Source: UBA6055 sp965214085 (lineage in GTDB: Bacteria > Chloroflexota > Anaerolineae > Aggregatilineales > Phototrophicaceae). Taken from it: a DNA stretch of 64,000 bases. The stretch is from assembly GCA_965214085.1 (NCBI GenBank), contig OZ243937.1, forward strand, positions 3,472,001 to 3,536,000. Reading direction: 5' to 3'. The number at the start of each line of letters is the position of its first letter. The stretch's first letter is position 1. Positions 60,695 through 64,000 of the stretch are shown one piece after another. The notes beneath the pieces are model-generated. The model was not told where the DNA came from, did not search any database, and was given only the letters and a program-made list of their open reading frames with translations. The translations under genes were made by a program, and so were the position numbers.

Positions 60695-62399
60695 TCGCCC
60701 GCAATTCTACGCGGTGCTTGACGCGCAGCAATTCGACAGCGCGCTCGATCTCGGCAGCTTTACGCTCAGCGGACCACTTGAGCGTCGCCGCGCAGATCTC
60801 CGCCAGCTCATGCAGCAGCGCTGGGGTGACCTGGCCCAGCATGGCCATCAGCGTTCGGCGCAACAGCAGGTCGTCCAGCCGCGCCACTTTCTCGCGCTCC
60901 AGGATAAATACGATCTCCCGCTCGCTGTATGCTGCGCGCGCGCCCAGCGGTTTGTCCTGCGCTTGCGCGATGAAGGCCGCGACTGCTTCCGCTCGTGTGC
61001 CGTAGCGCTCGAATAGCTGGCGCAAGCGCTCCAGCGGCAAATCACAGCGCGCCTGCACATCCCGCAGCCACTGGTCGCGAGCGGCTTCGTCGCGCGGGTA
61101 GGCGCGCCCGCCGCCGATGCTCAGGTCGCGGGTATGCGCCCGGCGCTGTCGCCCGAGATCTTTCAGCACGATATCGGCCGCCTGCTCGGCAAAGGCGCGG
61201 AAGGTAGTCCACTTGCCGCCGATCAGCGAATGAATCGGGTAGGCGCGCTCGGCATTGGCCGGCAGGCTGCGGATGCTGTGGTCGCGGCTGATCTGACCCG
61301 CATTCCCAGGCTGGCCGCCCTCGCTAAAAGGCAGCGGGCGCACGGCGGAGAAAGTGAATACAATTTGCGAGCGTTTAACCCGAATGCCGGGAAAGACTCT
61401 AGCGACCATAGCCAGCAGGTAGTCGATTTCGGCGTCGCTGGCGACCGCTTCATCGGGCTGGTCGAGGCGGATGTCGGTGGTGCCGATCATGACGCGGTCG
61501 AAATAAGGCAGAATCAGCACGATGCGGCCGTCGTCGTTCTCGAAGAAGATCTCGCTGTCGCGCGCCGCCGCCAGCAACTCAGGGTGGTCGAGGATCAGAT
61601 GCGAGCCTTTTGTGCCGCCGATGAAGCGCTCCTCGCCGCGCCCCAAGCCACGGTTCACGAAGTCAATCCAGGGACCGGCCGCGTTCACCACCACCTGCGG
61701 GCGGACGCGGAATTCCTCCCCGCATAGTTCGTCGCGCAGGGTCACGCTGTTCCTGTCGCCGGCGCTGGCGCTGACATAGGTCAAAGCGCGCGCAGCATCA
61801 TGGCTGGCTTCGGCATCCAGCGCCATTTCCAAACAGATGCGCTCCGGATAAGGCATCCAGGCATCGTAGTAGCTGGCGGCGCAGACGATGGCCGGGTTCA
61901 ACTGCGGGTACTCGTTTAAGGCGGCTTGGCGCAGGCGAAATTCGTGCTTGGGCAGCTGGCGGTCGCTGCGAACCAGGAAGTCATAGAAGCTCAAGCCCAG
62001 CTTGACAACCAGTGCGCCGCGCTCGCCGGGGCGGTCAAGCAGGTTCAAGAATTTCATCGGCGCGTTCAGCAGGCCGGAGAACCAGCGGAAAACCGGTATG
62101 GTCGTGCGCAGCGGCTTGGCGTAATGGGGCGCGTTGCGCAGCATGCGGTCGCGTTCGTGCAGCGCCTCGTTGACCAGGCGGAATTCGCCGTTTTCCAGGT
62201 AGCGGATGCCGCCATGCAGCATGTGGGAAGAGCCGGCGCTGGTCCCGCCGCCGATGTCGCCGCGCTCCACCAGCAGGACATCAACGCCGTTCAACGCCAG
62301 ATCGCGCAAGAGGCCGATGCCGTTGACGCCGCCGCCGATAATCAGGACGGAGACATCGGGATTGTCTTTGATAGCTTGCAGGCTGTCTCGCCGGTTCAT
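60687..62399 (-). CDS. glpD: Glycerol-3-phosphate dehydrogenase
   Basis: 570-aa FAD-dependent dehydrogenase that oxidises glycerol-3-phosphate to dihydroxyacetone phosphate and feeds electrons to quinones at the membrane. The FAD motif VLIIGGGVNGIGLLRDLALNG lies near residue 18, followed by GTSAGSSHMLHGGIRYLENGEF. VVNAAGPWID, GTTDIRL and the C-terminal GGKWTTFRAFAEQAAD block complete the family pattern. AAGG precedes the ATG at 62399. It is convergent with ybjQ. Confidence 0.93.
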   Translation of the reverse strand: MNRRDSLQAIKDNPDVSVLIIGGGVNGIGLLRDLALNGVDVLLVERGDIGGGTSAGSSHMLHGGIRYLENGEFRLVNEALHERDRMLRNAPHYAKPLRTTIPVFRWFSGLLNAPMKFLNLLDRPGERGALVVKLGLSFYDFLVRSDRQLPKHEFRLRQAALNEYPQLNPAIVCAASYYDAWMPYPERICLEMALDAEASHDAARALTYVSASAGDRNSVTLRDELCGEEFRVRPQVVVNAAGPWIDFVNRGLGRGEERFIGGTKGSHLILDHPELLAAARDSEIFFENDDGRIVLILPYFDRVMIGTTDIRLDQPDEAVASDAEIDYLLAMVARVFPGIRVKRSQIVFTFSAVRPLPFSEGGQPGNAGQISRDHSIRSLPANAERAYPIHSLIGGKWTTFRAFAEQAADIVLKDLGRQRRAHTRDLSIGGGRAYPRDEAARDQWLRDVQARCDLPLERLRQLFERYGTRAEAVAAFIAQAQDKPLGARAAYSEREIVFILEREKVARLDDLLLRRTLMAMLGQVTPALLHELAEICAATLKWSAERKAAEIERAVELLRVKHRVELRAIS

Positions 62400-62612
62400 C
62401 GCTCGCCTTCTTCATCCTCCGCCGCTGGCCAAGACAGCGAACCGCGCATAGGCCGGGAGTGGCTATCTCCGTGGACATGAAACTTGCGCCGTCAACTCAA
62501 GAAAGACTCAGCGTTCTCTTTTTTGAACTTGCTAAATTCCATCTGCAATCATGTCGAAATTTGTAGCGGCGACGTATCAAGTCACCCGAAAGTGCGGAGC
62601 CATGTTATCGAC

Positions 62613-62636
62613 GGGCGAGCCGATGACTCGCCCCTA
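62613..62636. repeat. Short GTAGGGGCGA palindrome, family 3
   Basis: GGGCGAGccgatgaCTCGCCC followed by CTAC, a 7-bp stem. It lies in the 437-base gap between divergent glpD and the hydrolase gene. The rest of that gap (62400-62836) is A+T-richer and shows no gene or clear promoter to my eye. Confidence 0.6.
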
Positions 62637-62836
62637 CAAATCTACCTTATTTTGTGAGCCAAGTCGTGACTTGCGATCTACTGCGGTGAACATAACTGTG
62701 TGGCCTTCGCCAAGAAAATTATATCCACCAAATTCACTACTTCACCGAATCGACACTCCCCATAGGCAATACCGCTTGGACTTGCGTTATGTTATGATCG
62801 CGTCTGATCCACAAATGAGATGATAAGGACTAAACG

Positions 62837-63577
62837 GTGAAAATCAAATACGTGTTGCTCTTGATTATCATACTGTCATTGCAGCTGACTTCGCTGGCGC
62901 ATGACGAGGTTTTGGCAATCACTAGCGAAGACATCGATGTGATGAGCGACGGGCAAGCCTATCAGTCGTATATTGCCTATCCAGCGGACGCTGGGGTCTA
63001 CCCGGCGGTAGTGCTGATTCATTCCTTCCGCGGCCTGCAGCCAGGTTACCGCGACATGACGGATGCATTCGCCGCTGAAGGTTTCGTGGTCTTGGCAATC
63101 GGTTGGCAAACGTTTGAACAAAGCCCAACTGACGCGAATGTAGAGCAGTTACTGCTAGACAGCATCGCCTATCTGAGCGCGCGTGAAGATGTCGACCCGA
63201 TGCGGATTGGCTTGACCGGCTTCTGCGCGGGCGGGCGTTATACCATGCTGTTCATGCCGCAGATTGACGCATTTGGCGCGGGCGTGGCTTGGTATGGCTT
63301 CCCCAATTTTGGCGACCCCGTCACAGCGGCTGATTTGGTCGACGAACTCGAAGCGCCTATGCTCATCATTCACGGCACAGCGGACCGCCCCAGCCCCATC
63401 GCCAGCATCTATGCCTATGCGACCGCGCTTGGCGAGGCCGGCGCCGATTTTGAGCTCAAGGTTTACGCCAACGAGCCGCACAGCTTCATGCTTGAAGACG
63501 GAGAACTAAGCCGCGATGACGTCGCCACCGACGCCTATGATGAGATGATTACGTACTTCCGGCGCAAGCTCGGCTAG
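62837..63577 (+). CDS. Secreted dienelactone hydrolase family protein
   Basis: 246-aa alpha/beta hydrolase with a Sec signal peptide covering about residues 1-21. The nucleophile is a Cys in GFCAGG (about residue 132), as in dienelactone hydrolases, with Asp in GTADRP and His in NEPHSF forming the triad. It would act outside the cytoplasmic membrane on a lactone or ester. The start is GTG at 62837. A gene for gpmI is convergent 20 bases downstream. Confidence 0.85.
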   Translation: MKIKYVLLLIIILSLQLTSLAHDEVLAITSEDIDVMSDGQAYQSYIAYPADAGVYPAVVLIHSFRGLQPGYRDMTDAFAAEGFVVLAIGWQTFEQSPTDANVEQLLLDSIAYLSAREDVDPMRIGLTGFCAGGRYTMLFMPQIDAFGAGVAWYGFPNFGDPVTAADLVDELEAPMLIIHGTADRPSPIASIYAYATALGEAGADFELKVYANEPHSFMLEDGELSRDDVATDAYDEMITYFRRKLG

Positions 63578-63596
63578 CCGGGTTGAGGCGGAGCAA

Positions 63597-64000
63597 CTAC
63601 GACGCAGGCTGCGCATCCCGCCTGGCGCGAATCAGGCTCGTACCCGTCATTTCGGGCGGCTGCGCGAGGCCGAGCAAGTCCAGCGCGGTTGGGGCGACAT
63701 CGGCCAGCCGGCCCCAACTGCGCAAGTCGTAGCGGTTCTCCGCGTCAATCACAAAGAGCGAGACCGGACCAACGGTGTGGTAGGTATGCGGCTGGCCGGT
63801 GACGGTGTCGATCATACGCTCGCAGTTGCCGTGATCAGCCGTGACGATGGCGACGCCGCCCAGATTCAGTACCGCCTCGACCAGCCGCCCGGCACAGTCA
63901 TCAACCGTCTCGACGGCTTGGATCGCCGCCGGCAGCGAACCAGTATGCCCGACCATGTCCGGATTGGCGAAGTTGAGCAGCAGAAAATCATCGGCGCGGG
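63597..64000 (-). CDS. gpmI: 2,3-bisphosphoglycerate-independent phosphoglycerate mutase (5' end outside window)
   Basis: C-terminal 133 residues of the manganese-dependent glycolytic mutase, open to the window edge. FANPDMVGHTGSLPAAIQAVETVD, VAIVTADHGNCERM (metal-ligand Asp and His) and PHTYHTVGPVSLFVI (metal-ligand His) are diagnostic blocks, followed by the LADVAPTALDLLGL tail. The N-terminal part with the catalytic Ser lies outside the window. Confidence 0.93.
   Translation of the reverse strand, partial: RADDFLLLNFANPDMVGHTGSLPAAIQAVETVDDCAGRLVEAVLNLGGVAIVTADHGNCERMIDTVTGQPHTYHTVGPVSLFVIDAENRYDLRSWGRLADVAPTALDLLGLAQPPEMTGTSLIRARRDAQPAS

Noticed and set aside
1..64000. tRNA, rRNA and riboswitches
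   Set aside because: No cloverleaf, CCA end, rRNA signature or recognisable cobalamin/TPP riboswitch core was seen; the B12-enzyme operon has a plain promoter directly before its start.

Overview
The window reads as part of a bacterial chromosome at roughly 55-60% G+C with dense, mostly co-oriented operons. Many starts are ATG, GTG or TTG with clear Shine-Dalgarno sites, and ATGA/TGATG overlaps are frequent. Both ABC solute-binding proteins have plain Sec signal peptides (AxA-Q type) without a lipobox cysteine. Together with the sugar-acid, inositol and peptide catabolism, this suggests a heterotrophic Chloroflexota (Anaerolineae-like) organism. The assignment is an inference; no rRNA, tRNA or marker gene confirms it.

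Layout. 1-6241 (+): end of an SDR dehydrogenase, a sugar ABC importer (binding protein and two permeases, no ATPase) and a GH116-type glycosidase. 6385-10841 (-): metallophosphoesterase, cyclase-family hydrolase, and a beta-propeller/di-heme peroxidase fusion. 10983-15665 (-): overlapping uronate/inositol-type operon uxaC-uxaB-iolC-iolB. 16069-21782 (-): peptide ABC operon dppA-B-C-D-F. 22335-28697: aldo-keto reductase, two small membrane proteins, a Gfo/Idh oxidoreductase, RidA, a P-loop protein and an acetolactate-synthase-like ThDP enzyme. 28717-38484 (-): GHKL ATPase, enolase-superfamily dehydratase, acyl-CoA ligase, SDR, orphan HicB, glutamine-synthetase-like ligase and Gfo/Idh. 38493-41694 (-): a PARIS-like AAA ATPase/DUF4435 pair whose ATPase gene is split by an IS982-family insertion. 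41838-52820 (-): myo-inositol operon iolG-iolC-dinB-iolB-iolD into which two paralogous N6-adenine DNA methyltransferase genes are spliced. One paralogue is put out of frame at a C9 homopolymer. 53044-53802 (+): toxin-antitoxin module with a duplicated antitoxin. 53890-60694: P450, methylmalonyl-CoA mutase (mutA, mutB), GYD protein, meaB and YbjQ. 60687-64000: glpD, a secreted dienelactone-hydrolase-like protein and the end of gpmI.

Functional theme. The organism imports sugars and peptides, degrades uronates and inositol, and channels propionyl/methylmalonyl-CoA through a B12 mutase. Genome-defence candidates (GHKL ATPase, PARIS-like pair, two methyltransferases, TA module) are not clustered in one island. 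They sit as single cassettes between catabolic genes, mostly in the same orientation and only a few bases from neighbouring stop and start codons.

The least expected structure is intergenic. Two families of short, non-coding, terminal-inverted-repeat elements carry internal CACAGAG/CACAAAG arrays and are flanked by 8-10 bp direct repeats. One is nested inside another with perfect duplications on both levels. These look like MITE-type mobile elements without a recognised transposase in the window. No CRISPR array, rRNA or tRNA was seen.
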